44,055 bases of DNA from an uncultured Lachnospiraceae bacterium (GCA_910588125.1 CAJUPI010000023.1:1-44055); one strand, 5' to 3'; counted from the stretch's first letter, positions 8,685 to 16,670 are shown. A program made the numbers and translations. The notes: generated by a model not told the origin, from the sequence alone.

Positions 8685-8949
8685 CCTGGGACAGGAGGGC
8701 GGGGAGGGAAGGGTGCTTTCGGATAGCGTATCCGTTGGCTTGGCGGTTTCGGGACTTAAGGAGTGCTAAAACTTCCAGATTTTGCGAAAAGCGAAACGAA
8801 AATACATAAACTCGCTATGCTCAGACAGTATGTATTTTCGTTTCAATGCAAAATCCGGAAGCTTAAGTACTCCTAAAATCCCTGCAAATGCCAAGCCAAC
8901 GGATACGCTATCCGAAAGCACCCTTCCCTCCCCGCCCTCCTGTCCCAGG
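8685..8949. repeat. Family-1 palindromic repeat, copy B
   Basis: About 60 bases at each end (from CCTGGGACAGGAGGGCGGGG to its complement CCCCGCCCTCCTGTCCCAGG) are perfect inverted repeats. The core GCGAAACGAAAATACAT... ATGTATTTTCGTTTC encloses the loop AAACTCGCTATGCTCAGACAG. The arms share little with copies A or E although they pair perfectly with each other. It lies between the convergent oxidoreductase gene and the split permease. Confidence 0.9.
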
Positions 8950-8987
8950 CTGGTTTGTTGTAAATTCTTACCCTGGCAAATAAGTCT

Positions 8988-9086
8988 TTATGAAACCTTC
9001 TTTTCCAGCCAGGTGATTGCCTGGTATAGCATAGCTGACAGAATGCAGAGGAGTACGATGCTCATCATTACCAGATCCAGCTTGAA
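8988..9086 (-). pseudogene. 3' piece of the split ABC-transporter permease
   Basis: Minus-strand translation from 9084 gives KLDLVMMSIVLLCILSAM followed by LYQAITWLEKKVS and a stop at 8988-8990, the last membrane helix and tail of an SsuC/TauC-type permease. It has no start codon of its own. It matches the end missing from the permease at 16695-17446. Joining the two at the TT dinucleotide (752 + 97 bases) gives 849 bases, exactly 282 codons plus stop, with the join reading GSQVF-KLDLV. It is therefore a gene fragment cut off by the element at 9087-16694. Confidence 0.88.
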
Positions 9087-9110
9087 GAGGTGTGAGTACA
9101 AAGTGACAGA
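9061..9110. other. attL, left junction of the integrative element
   Basis: The dinucleotide AA at 9085-9086 separates permease sequence (left) from element sequence (right). The first 24 element bases (9087-9110), read as reverse complement, agree with the last 24 (16671-16694) at 18 positions, including TGTACTC. That is the imperfect dyad expected of attP half-sites of large serine integrases. Confidence 0.8.
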
Positions 9111-9129
9111 ATTGGATATCCCTTCCTCT

Positions 9130-9356
9130 TTAGACAACCGCCTCCACAATGGTCTTTTCCTTTAGTGTAATGACCTTCACCCCAGGTTCCTTCTTTTTAT
9201 TAAAATCAAAGCTGAGCATATATCCCTTTTCCTGGCGGAAATAATTCAGGTAATCTAAAAGCTGTTCGTCCCCTGCAGCCGGCGGTATCTTTCATCCTCC
9301 CAGACCTCAAGCCCTTGGAACAAGTCACTCCGGCCCACCTCTTTCTTCATAATCAT
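9130..9356 (-). pseudogene. AAA-ATPase/PD-(D/E)XK gene remnant, core deleted
   Basis: The minus strand reads MIMKKEVGRSDLFQGLEVWE and DERYRR, then after a frame break LDYLNYFRQEKGYMLSFDFN and ends EKTIVEAVV. The first part resembles the early AAA-ATPase region (LFxGLxIWEDE) and the second the extreme C-terminus (GYMLSFNFNKKK...VEAVV) of the large family of bacterial AAA-ATPases with a PD-(D/E)XK tail. Several hundred residues between them, with most of both catalytic domains, are missing. It lies just downstream of a second, differently deleted relative. Confidence 0.65.
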
Positions 9357-9388
9357 TCCCCTTATATGAGAATGCCCCATGCTTCTAT

Positions 9389-10077
9389 TTAACCAATATC
9401 GCAGCTTTCAATTATACAGCTATGCTTCTTTGTTTTTTTATCATAATTGACCGCAACCAAAAGTACATTTCCTGAATAATTTTCCAATGCTTTTCCATAT
9501 TGCCGTTCCTTCACCTGATCGATTGCTCCTTGTGCTGACTGATTCCATTTCAATTCCACAACCATTGCCGGCTTTTCTGAATTTTTTCTTGGAATAAATA
9601 CAATATCAGAAAAAACTTTTCCTCCTGGCATCTCGCGAATCAGGACATAATCTTTCTGTGCGTAAAAGTAAGCCAGCGATATCACACAGCTTAAGGAATT
9701 TTCATCGTTATAAGATAGTATTGACACATGTTCCATGTGTACTGCTTCTATTCCCTTTGCCACTGCCATCTCGTCCCGCCTCAAAGTCGCCTCCAGCAAA
9801 GCCTCTGAATCCCGAATCGTTTTCGAAAGCCGCTCCCATCCTTTGGACCCTTCAATGGCATTTTTAAATTCTCCTGTAATTTCCACATTAGGGATAAACA
9901 CACTCTGAGCACTTTCCTGATAAGCCAGATATCCCAGATGTACCAGCAATGTAAGAACATCATCCCTGTCCCCAGCACACGATTGGTATATTCGATCAAG
10001 CCTGTTTTATCTATATAAATTTCCGAACAAGCTTCTCTTTGAAACGCATCATTTCCCGGATTCAAATAAACTCCCAT
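9389..10077 (-). pseudogene. AAA-ATPase/PD-(D/E)XK protein, internal deletion and frameshift
   Basis: The first 35 residues (MGVYLNPGNDAFQRE... IYIDKTGLIEYTNRVLGT) are the conserved start of the AAA-ATPase family that carries a C-terminal PD-(D/E)XK domain. At about 9960 the frame changes and the sequence continues DDVLTLLVHLGYLAYQES, which normally lies some 300 residues later. The Walker motifs are thus gone. The remaining C-terminal half keeps a nuclease-like core (FSDIVFIPR, then VVELKWN with a Glu-x-Lys pair) down to 9389. These proteins have no agreed function; some are studied as defence or transposon-linked factors. As it stands the gene cannot make an ATPase. Confidence 0.75.
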
Positions 10078-10295
10078 AAGACCAACCCCTTCTCTATTTC
10101 AACTATAAAAACAGTTTTCATAAATCTCATTCCCATAAATCACAGCTTTGCTCTATTATACAAACTCTCCCTCTGATATACAATCCTCATTTTCCCGCTC
10201 TCTTTATTGTCATTCGCCCTTTGCTCTATAAGGCGAAACAAGATATTTTATGTCAGCAATACGGCAAAAAGCATGGTATGGAGCAAGCCTATGTA

Positions 10296-10344
10296 AAACA
10301 CAAAAAGCAGGTTATGTTCCATAAAATCGGAATATCCCCTGCTT
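10296..10344 (-). terminator. Possible terminator after the serine recombinase
   Basis: On the minus strand AAGCAGG and CCTGCTT form a 7-bp stem around a partly paired loop, followed by TTTGTGTTTT. It is about 90 bases beyond the recombinase stop. The rest of 10078-10429 is AT-rich with no gene seen. Confidence 0.45.
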
Positions 10345-10429
10345 ACAATTAATAAAAATATCCACATCAAAGAATATTAAATTCCTTATATAAGGCTTCT
10401 CTTTCCTCCTTACTATCTGCTGCCTGCCC

Positions 10430-12340
10430 TTATAACCCTCCTTCCCGAATACTCACCTCCTTATCCGCAAGTTCCTTTAAAATCTCCCACGCCCCCCGGC
10501 CGCCCCGGCCGTTAAACCGGATATAGCCGCCCCTGGTTAGTTCCTCCATCCGGTTACGCACCATGCAGGCCGAACGCCCCATCCTTGCAGCCAGGCTCTT
10601 TGCGGTTTCCTTTGGGTTTTCTTTTAAAAGACCCATGATCTGCCTGCGGTCTAAATACCTTCCCCTCTCTGTCTCCGGGGCAAAGGGATAATCCACCTTT
10701 ATGGCAAAATCCTCAGATAACATCTCCTTTGCCAAATTCCCCTCTCCCGCTTCCCCCTCCCCCAGCCCTGCAATATGTAGAGGGTTAAAATACACCTCTA
10801 ACTGCCAGCCCTGTACCCGGATTTCCTGGATGTCATGAAGCATCCCGGCTATGGTTGCCCTTTCTATCCCTCCCCGCTCCATCCTGCTTTTTATTTTTTC
10901 TATTCTCTTTTCCATGTTCTGAATCTCCCATTCCTTTTGTCTGAAAGCCTCCTTTTGCTGCTGGATTTCCCCGATCCTTTTTTCCAGTTCCCCGTTCTTT
11001 CTCTGATAATCCTGGTCGGATATCACCTGTTCCAACAATTTGGTCAGAAGATAATCCTTCTGTTTATAAAGCTTTCTTTCCTCCTGCTCCATCCTTGTCC
11101 ATTCCTTCTTTTCCGGCGCCTGTTCCAGCACCTGCCGCAAAATCCGGATTACATGGTTGATGATATTGTCCTTATCCTGCCTGTGAAAGTCATAATACTG
11201 ACTGCTGACCTGCTCTAAAAGGGCATATACCACGGCTTCATCCAAATGCACATTGTCACAGCCGCCCCCAAACTCTTTTTCCACCTTCCGGTTTTTCCCG
11301 CCCGCTCCCCCTTTTGTTCTCCCTTTTTCCAAATAATTACTGCATTTCCATTCAATGATAACCTTGTCCTTGTCCGCATACCCATGGCGCCAGGTTCGGT
11401 AATAAGGCTTCCCGCACTGGCCGCACACAAGCTTTCCTGAAAGGTCGTAGGCTCCTGGATTGCTGCCTTTTTTATATGTTTTGCCATGGTTATATACCCT
11501 TGCCCGTTCTGACATTTTCTGGTTGGCCTGTTCCCAAAGTTGGCCGTCCACAATCCCAGGGACGGCCCCTTCTGCATAAATCCATTGCTCCTTGGGAACC
11601 CTTAAGGTCCGTTTTGTTTCAAAATCATAGTGCAGACGATTCATGACCATGGTGCCCTTATATAAGGGGTTACGGATAATTCTCCCCACAGAGGCGGCTG
11701 TCAGGACACCCCCGGTTCTCTTTTTATATCCCTGGTTTAAAAAGATATTGGCAATGGTGCGGCTTCCGTATCCAGCCGCACAATACCCATAAATCTCCCG
11801 AATGACCTTAGCTTCCTCCTCCACTACCTCCACGGAACCGTCCTGGGTCTTTTTAAACCCAAACACCCTTGAGGTCAGCATCGCCCTCCCCCCGTTTAGC
11901 TGCCGGTGGCGATGGGCATTATTGATCTTTTTGCTCAATTCCCTGCTGTATTCTTCTGCTAAAATCGCTTTAATCCCGGTTAGCAGAGCCTCATCGGTGG
12001 TGTAAAATTTCTGTTCTATGTACATGAACAGCTTCTTCTTCTGGCTCGCAAGCCGTTCCAGGAATACATACCAGTCTTTGGCATTCCGCATCAGGCGATC
12101 CTGGCTTTTAATCACAATCACATCAAACTTATCCTCCAGCATGTCGTCAAACAGGCGGTTATATTCATCCCTCCCTTTTGTGGTGGTGCCACTTTTGGAC
12201 TCCACATACCGCTCTGTCAGATACCAGCCCTGTGCCCTGACACAATCCTCGCTCTCCTTCACCTGTTTTTTCAGCGCATCTACCTGGCTTTCCTCTTCTG
12301 TGCTGCACCGGCAATAAATGGCTGCCCGCAAAAATCCCAA
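10430..12340 (-). CDS. Large serine recombinase with C-terminal winged-helix extension
   Basis: A 636-aa site-specific integrase/excisionase. Residues 5-150 form the resolvase catalytic domain with nucleophile Ser13 (YCRCSTEEES) and Arg82/Arg85 in SQDRLMR. Residues about 155-290 are the recombinase DNA-binding domain. A zinc ribbon uses Cys306, Cys309, Cys333 and Cys361, and residues 415-490 form a long coiled coil, the usual subunit-interaction arm. After that, residues about 563-622 (LDRRQIMGLLKENPKETAKS onward) look like an extra winged helix, unusual for this family. The TTG start is supported by GGAGG 8 bases upstream, inside the end of the 40-aa gene. It is the only integration gene and the likely agent of the 9087-16694 insertion. 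Confidence 0.95.
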   Translation of the reverse strand: MGFLRAAIYCRCSTEEESQVDALKKQVKESEDCVRAQGWYLTERYVESKSGTTTKGRDEYNRLFDDMLEDKFDVIVIKSQDRLMRNAKDWYVFLERLASQKKKLFMYIEQKFYTTDEALLTGIKAILAEEYSRELSKKINNAHRHRQLNGGRAMLTSRVFGFKKTQDGSVEVVEEEAKVIREIYGYCAAGYGSRTIANIFLNQGYKKRTGGVLTAASVGRIIRNPLYKGTMVMNRLHYDFETKRTLRVPKEQWIYAEGAVPGIVDGQLWEQANQKMSERARVYNHGKTYKKGSNPGAYDLSGKLVCGQCGKPYYRTWRHGYADKDKVIIEWKCSNYLEKGRTKGGAGGKNRKVEKEFGGGCDNVHLDEAVVYALLEQVSSQYYDFHRQDKDNIINHVIRILRQVLEQAPEKKEWTRMEQEERKLYKQKDYLLTKLLEQVISDQDYQRKNGELEKRIGEIQQQKEAFRQKEWEIQNMEKRIEKIKSRMERGGIERATIAGMLHDIQEIRVQGWQLEVYFNPLHIAGLGEGEAGEGNLAKEMLSEDFAIKVDYPFAPETERGRYLDRRQIMGLLKENPKETAKSLAARMGRSACMVRNRMEELTRGGYIRFNGRGGRGAWEILKELADKEVSIREGGL

Positions 12341-12343
12341 CGG

Positions 12344-12466
12344 TTAATCCTCCTCTTTAACAATCGATAAGAATCGAATCTGCTCCTCCGGGTTAATGAG
12401 TCTTTCTTTTACCAGGAAACCTGCAATCTGCCCCAGCATCATTTTTTCCCACTGCTTATTTTCCAT
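12344..12466 (-). CDS. 40-aa protein coupled to the serine recombinase
   Basis: A short ORF (MENKQWEKMMLGQIAGFLVK, ending IVKEED) behind a GGGAGG site. It stops 3 bases before the recombinase TTG, and the recombinase ribosome site lies within its last codons, so the two are probably translationally coupled. No family is recognised. Small genes in this position are sometimes recombination directionality factors or accessory proteins, but nothing in the sequence shows that here. Confidence 0.6.
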   Translation of the reverse strand: MENKQWEKMMLGQIAGFLVKERLINPEEQIRFLSIVKEED

Positions 12467-12496
12467 CGGTGAGACCTCCCAAGCTTTTTTGTCCTC

Positions 12497-12537
12497 CGGC
12501 ATATGATGGCTGTGTCCTTTTTTACCATCATATGCCG
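12497..12537. repeat. Perfect 13-bp inverted repeat
   Basis: CGGCATATGATGG at 12497-12509 pairs with CCATCATATGCCG at 12525-12537 around a 15-base loop. No T-run follows on either strand, so it is not a typical terminator. It lies upstream of the 40-aa gene and recombinase and could be an operator or mRNA structure. The rest of 12467-12764 shows no gene. Confidence 0.6.
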
Positions 12538-12764
12538 AAAGCGTTGTCCTGTTTTCCTTTCTTTACTGATGCTGTTTCAGCGTCTGTTTTTTTATTTGAC
12601 CAAATGGATATAGACTCTCATTTTTATCCTCCTTCTGTATTCTTTCTTTGCCTTTCTCTGTCAGCAAAACCATTTTCTTTTTATGGCCTTGTCTCATGAA
12701 TATAATATATCTTTCAATTTTCGGACTTTTCCACGATAAGGGGAAGTGCCTTTTATCGCTATTT

Positions 12765-13091
12765 TCAAAATGACATCTTAACCGGGGCTTCCCGCACCGC
12801 AGCGCCTATTCTCAGCCTTCCCGATGCACTTATCTTCTGCCTCCCCCCTAAATGCAGCACATCAGAAAAAATATCCGTCACTTCCCCAGCCACATCCTCC
12901 CTATTCTCCCAGGAACCATCCAGGCGCATGGCCGGTGCCAGGATGGGAAAGGGGAGTCCCTCCCTCCGGACATCGATTGCCCTTATCCCTTCCTTTATCC
13001 ACCCTCTGACATAGTTATTGAGCCTTTTTTCTCTTTCAGGATTGCTCCATCTGTTCCCTCTGACCGTCAGTTCCCTTAGTCTGTTCTTCAT
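12765..13091 (-). CDS. Hypothetical protein, possible maturase-tail remnant
   Basis: A 108-aa frame with a weak start context (no clear ribosome site). The first 32 residues (LRELTVRGNRWSNPEREKRL, then NNYVRGWI) resemble the end of group II intron reverse transcriptases, which read LTxRxNGWS...L.QYIRGWINYF. The similarity stops after YVRGWI and the rest matches nothing recognised. It may be a small gene of the element or a decayed intron-encoded protein; both are uncertain. Confidence 0.35.
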   Translation of the reverse strand: MKNRLRELTVRGNRWSNPEREKRLNNYVRGWIKEGIRAIDVRREGLPFPILAPAMRLDGSWENREDVAGEVTDIFSDVLHLGGRQKISASGRLRIGAAVREAPVKMSF

Positions 13092-13244
13092 TTTTGATGC
13101 TGGGGAGCATGGCGGGGAGGTATGGGGAATTCAAGTACTACCAAAAACGGATATGAGAAACCAATTTCTCCGAGAGGCATAAGATATAGTAAGCCAAGCA
13201 TTTACAAGAAAGCAAGGCTGGCTTGATAATGAAGGAGAGAGAAT

Positions 13245-13709
13245 ATGATGTTTCCAGACGAACTAAATGGTTGTGAAAATGGAAAAAGCTGGGATTGCAC
13301 CCAATGTATAAATCTTTCTGAAGAAGATTTTGAGGTATTGATCAAAGAAGGGTATCCGGCATATGACAACCAGAGGGGAAGATGTTGCTGCTGTAGAGGC
13401 CCGCAGGGTCCCAGAGGATGTCCAGGTTCCAGAGGCCCGACCGGCCCCCAGGGCCCAGCAGGAGCCCCAGGAGTTGCAGGCCCAACCGGTCCGACTGGTC
13501 CAACCGGCCCGACCGGTCCTCAAGGTCCAGAAGGGGTTGCCGGCGCTACTCCGATGTTGAGGATAGGGACGGTCACTACCGGCCCTACAGCGGCCGCTAC
13601 GATTACCGGAACCGCACCTGATTTCATTCTCAACCTGATCTTACCTCAGGTGGTTGCCCCTGCTGACCGTCATGAGCATGATACTGACATTGAAATAGAT
13701 GATGAGTAA
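13245..13709 (+). CDS. Small collagen-like repeat protein
   Basis: A 154-aa protein with a GAAGGAG ribosome site. Residues 1-50 are non-repetitive and cysteine-rich, ending in CCCC at 48-51. Residues 52-100 are Gly-X-Y triplets (GPQGPRGCPGSRGPTGPQGP, then GPTGPTGPTGP), the collagen triple-helix pattern. The last 50 residues (RIGTVTTGPTAAATITGTAP onward) match the trimerising tail of clostridial collagen-like surface and exosporium proteins of the BclA kind. No signal peptide is seen, as in many exosporium proteins. It is the only clear plus-strand gene of the element and is flanked by gene-poor DNA, so it may be cargo. A role on the spore surface is inference. Confidence 0.85.
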   Translation: MMFPDELNGCENGKSWDCTQCINLSEEDFEVLIKEGYPAYDNQRGRCCCCRGPQGPRGCPGSRGPTGPQGPAGAPGVAGPTGPTGPTGPTGPQGPEGVAGATPMLRIGTVTTGPTAAATITGTAPDFILNLILPQVVAPADRHEHDTDIEIDDE

Positions 13710-13991
13710 TGTTATAACTTTTCAACATCTCAGCGGATGAGATTTCAACCGAAAATTGATAACCGAATATGGTGTAGAAAAAGAAATTCGCGAGAAATAG
13801 GCATAAACATTGGATATAGCGTATACTATGCCTTGAAAAATCTTATGAAGTTGTTTAAGATTTCATTAATTAGGCGGCAGTACCACATCTTTGTTGAGCG
13901 GTGTCTGCCGTCTTTCCAACTTATAGTCTTCTTTCCCGCGCTTGTCGGAACATTTTACGGAAGTCCTTCCGTCATATTCCTTTATGGAGTT

Positions 13992-14105
13992 TTAGAGGGA
14001 GACAATAAAGACTTTTGAGGGTCTTAGGGGAATAGACATCCGCAATACGGGAAATATTGCTTTTTGAAATAAATCTTGTCGAATTTGCTCCTCAGCTACA
14101 GCCAT
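13992..14105 (-). pseudogene. 37-codon ORF with transposase-like start, probable remnant
   Basis: Behind an AAAAGGAG site the frame reads MAVAEEQIRQ, reminiscent of the start of some mutator-type (IS256-like) transposases, then diverges (DLFQKAIFPVLRM) and stops after 37 codons. A 48-bp hairpin lies directly upstream. Between 13710 and 14262 no other gene is seen. The identification is weak. Confidence 0.3.
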
Positions 14106-14112
14106 AAAAATA

Positions 14113-14160
14113 CTCCTTTTCGATAAGAATTGTCATATCTGAATTCTTACCCAAAAGGAG
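14113..14160. repeat. 48-bp interrupted inverted repeat
   Basis: CTCCTTTT (14113-14120) and TAAGAATT (14124-14131) pair perfectly with AATTCTTA (14142-14149) and AAAAGGAG (14153-14160) around a 10-base loop. On the minus strand the outer arm holds the AAAAGGAG ribosome site of the 37-codon ORF, so folding would hide it. It may be a transposon end or a regulatory hairpin. Confidence 0.6.
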
Positions 14161-14262
14161 CCATTGCTCTATAGACAATTACTTATCTATTTTGCAACGG
14201 CCCCCGTCTGTCCTTCATAAATTTCTTTTCTATTTGGTACAAAATTGGTACAAACTTTTTAT

Positions 14263-15333
14263 CTATGCTTGTTCCGTTGCAATTTTCTGGATTTCATCCA
14301 TCGATAATCGGGGAACACATTCAGCAATTTCCTTGATAGTAAATTTCTTCATCTTTATCATTTTTATTGCAGATTCTTCCGCTTCCTTTTGAGACTTCTT
14401 TTCCGATTCCTCTTTTTCCTGCTTCATCTGCCTTACAGCTTCTTCCTTCTCCCGTTCCATCTGCCTTACGGTTTCTTCCTTCTCCCGTTCCATCTGCCTT
14501 ACGGTTTCTTCCTTCTCCCGTTCCATCTGCCTTACAGCTTCTTCCTTCTCCCGTTCCATCTGTCTTACAGCTTCTTCCTTCTCCCGTTCCCTCTCTCGTC
14601 TCTCCTTCTCCGTTGCCTGCCTTACGATCTGCTTTATCTCCGGCTCCATAATCTCTAACAGTGCCTGGCACATAGCCTCATCTCCTTTCAGTTCTTCCAC
14701 AATCTCACGGTTTGCTTTGACGCTTACCTCCAATACTGCATCTGCCAGTTCCCGGTCTAACTTTCCGGACAAGGATCGGGTCCGCTTTAACAAGGCTTCC
14801 ATCTCCTGCTTCTTTAACTTATCTGACAAAAATTTTAACCATCCGTGGTTCTCCCCATCCAGTTCCCTCGTCACAATTACTTGGGTGAAGAACAACACCC
14901 CGTCCAGCACATAATAGATTCCGGGGTATGGATTGGATACTTCTACCTTATGCTCCCTGAAATACCGAAACAGCCCATCTGGCTTTGCCTCCCTCACCAG
15001 GGATACCGTGATATCATCTGCCTTCCTCTCATCCACCGTCTCCCCATAGGCTTTATAAAGGCTGGCATATGCCCCCGCCTTATAAAAGGAATCAATATCC
15101 ATGCGGTCTTCCGGAGAACGGTATTCTAAAATATTATGCCCCCGGAACATCCTGCCGATCTCATTAGAAATCTGTACATCCTTATCCTTCTTAATCACCA
15201 GAAGGTCAATTTCAAGGGGTTTTGTGTTTAAATTGTATTCCTTCTCATAAATCAGGTCATCCCGGTTCTCCGCCAACTCCAGGTTGATTGCTGCCACAAA
15301 ACCAGGATGCCATTGTATTTTTATCTCGTTCAT
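14263..15333 (-). CDS. Rpn/PD-(D/E)XK-family nuclease-like protein with 11-residue tandem repeat
   Basis: A 356-aa protein. Residues 1-60 resemble the PD-(D/E)XK core of recombination-promoting (Rpn) nucleases and related transposase-like proteins: EKEYNLNTKPLEIDLLVIKK supplies a Glu, an Asp and a Lys in the right order. The middle (FREHKVEVSNPYPGIYYVLD) is typical of clostridial relatives. Residues about 245-305 are a charged helix made of near-identical REKEEAVRQME units, expected to form a coiled coil. The tail (FTIKEIAECVPRLSMDEIQK) is a short helical motif common in Rpn proteins. Rpn proteins cut DNA and promote RecA-independent recombination; activity here is inferred. Confidence 0.8.
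   Translation of the reverse strand: MNEIKIQWHPGFVAAINLELAENRDDLIYEKEYNLNTKPLEIDLLVIKKDKDVQISNEIGRMFRGHNILEYRSPEDRMDIDSFYKAGAYASLYKAYGETVDERKADDITVSLVREAKPDGLFRYFREHKVEVSNPYPGIYYVLDGVLFFTQVIVTRELDGENHGWLKFLSDKLKKQEMEALLKRTRSLSGKLDRELADAVLEVSVKANREIVEELKGDEAMCQALLEIMEPEIKQIVRQATEKERREREREKEEAVRQMEREKEEAVRQMEREKEETVRQMEREKEETVRQMEREKEEAVRQMKQEKEESEKKSQKEAEESAIKMIKMKKFTIKEIAECVPRLSMDEIQKIATEQA
14421..14600. repeat. 33-bp in-frame tandem repeat (about five units)
   Basis: The unit CTTCTTCCTTCTCCCGTTCC plus ATCTGCCTTACAG recurs every 33 bases with a few substitutions (ACAG/ACGG, CTGCC/CTGTC). Each unit encodes REKEEAVRQME or REKEETVRQME. Because it is in frame it can expand or contract without breaking the gene. 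Confidence 0.9.
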
Positions 15334-15510
15334 TTTCCTCTCCTGTCTGTATTTTATTGTATCATATCCAGCATGGTTTGTGCAATCCTATCTTATTAAG
15401 GGAACAAAAGCTGAAAAGCATTTCCTCTTAATCCGATTGACAGCACAAAAGCAGCACCCTTTATCCGTATAAAAGACCTTATTCTGTATGGAAATCATCC
15501 ATCCCAGGCC

Positions 15511-16425
15511 TTAACACGGCCCTCCTTCCGCCCCATGGAATGCCCCTGCCGGATAATTCCATTCCCCCTCCGCATAGACCTCCCCTGTGCTAAATTCCCC
15601 GGAAAGGAGGCTGTGGATGGCCGCCTTATCCCCATGGTACACACAAGACCGGGCATCCCCCACAAATTCATCCAGGCCGCACCGGTTATCCAAGGTAAAA
15701 CCCAAAATTTCTTCATCCTTCTTTAGAAGGGCAAATTCCTCCGGGTACAGTTCACGGATTCCCGCAAACAGCTTAGGCGTGGAGAAGATACACATGGCAC
15801 AGGAGCATCGGTTCCACCCTCCCCGGTCTTCTTGGCACCCCGGCCTTCTCTTTCCTTTCCCTCCCCAGTATCCTTGGCACCCCGGCCTTCTCCTCTCTGT
15901 CCCTCCCCTTGACTGCCGGGCCGCCCTGCTTCCCGGCTCCTCCCACTCCACCGGCTCACTGGCTCCCAGCCGGTACAGTTCCCCGAAAAAGCCATTCTTC
16001 CTCCAGGAGACCCGTAAAGACACGCCCTCCGCCTCTGCCAGGGCACGGACATAATTCCGGGTGCACCTCCAATCCATCCTCCTTGACTGGTGCTTCCCAT
16101 CGATATCGTGGTGCCAAAACTCCATCTTCCCTTTCGGCACCCCCAATTCCCACAGCTTATAATAACACGCCACAGAATCCTTGCCCCCGGAAAGCAACAC
16201 AACTATACGATCATAATCCTCCAACGGGAAAAGCTGTCCCAGATAAATCCTCTGTCTATGCTCCGTATCCGTCCTCCCTAAAACCCGTGGACGGATGGGA
16301 ACCCCTTTCCCATAAACCGGCTTATCTGGTTTCCCATAAACAACCGGTGTATCCCTGGTACAGTCCCTGTCCCGGATATACCCAGCCTCCCTTGTCCCTG
16401 CCATACCTTTTCCCTGCCCTTTCAT
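15511..16425 (-). CDS. PP-loop ATPase, PAPS-reductase-like, with low-complexity insert
   Basis: A 304-aa protein. VVLLSGGKDSVACYYK (near residue 75) is the PP-loop of the ATP-pyrophosphatase/PAPS-reductase superfamily, and FWHHDIDGKHQSRRMDW follows as in mobile-element PAPS-reductase-like proteins. The C-terminal CSCAMCIFSTPKLF and later LDNRCGLDEF give a cysteine set that could hold a metal or cluster. Between them (about residues 165-205) lies a Gly/Arg-rich stretch with a duplicated RRPGCQ segment, probably a recent expansion. The ATG overlaps the stop of the 38-aa gene (ATGA). Relatives include IbrA and DndC/SscC-type proteins; a sulfur-transfer or nucleic-acid-modifying role is a guess. 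Confidence 0.8.
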   Translation of the reverse strand: MKGQGKGMAGTREAGYIRDRDCTRDTPVVYGKPDKPVYGKGVPIRPRVLGRTDTEHRQRIYLGQLFPLEDYDRIVVLLSGGKDSVACYYKLWELGVPKGKMEFWHHDIDGKHQSRRMDWRCTRNYVRALAEAEGVSLRVSWRKNGFFGELYRLGASEPVEWEEPGSRAARQSRGGTERRRPGCQGYWGGKGKRRPGCQEDRGGWNRCSCAMCIFSTPKLFAGIRELYPEEFALLKKDEEILGFTLDNRCGLDEFVGDARSCVYHGDKAAIHSLLSGEFSTGEVYAEGEWNYPAGAFHGAEGGPC

Positions 16426-16538
16426 AGGGCGGCCTCAATAATCAGGTAAATGGCCGCGGCTATCAAAAGCATCTCCACAAGCCCATTGTCTCTCATAATA
16501 AACACACCCAAAGCAACATCAATCTGTACCTTCCTCAT
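16422..16538 (-). CDS. 38-aa membrane-helix protein coupled to the PP-loop gene
   Basis: A short ORF behind AAAGGTGG. It reads MRKVQIDVALGVFIMRDNG and then a hydrophobic helix LVEMLLIAAAIYLIIEAAL, and ends in an ATGA overlap with the PP-loop gene, so the pair is translated as a unit. No family is recognised. It is the first gene at the right end of the element. Confidence 0.6.
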   Translation of the reverse strand: MRKVQIDVALGVFIMRDNGLVEMLLIAAAIYLIIEAAL

Positions 16539-16670
16539 TTTACCACCTTTCTTCCATCAAAAAAGGAAGTATACTGGTTTCCCAAAATACTTCCTCCGTT
16601 TAATTTTTTCTCTTTATACTTCTTTTTCAATAATCCCCCTATCCTCCATCCTCCCCTCATGATACATTTT

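Noticed and set aside
13737..14018. 93-codon plus-strand ORF after the collagen-like gene
   Set aside because: No ribosome site, no recognisable domain, and codon content unlike the neighbouring genes; probably chance.
14421..14600. Regular 33-bp repeats resembling a CRISPR array
   Set aside because: The units are directly adjacent without spacers and are in frame within a coding sequence.
15909..16427. 172-codon plus-strand ORF opposite the PP-loop gene
   Set aside because: Pro/Ser-rich antisense frame created by the Gly/Arg-rich insert on the other strand.
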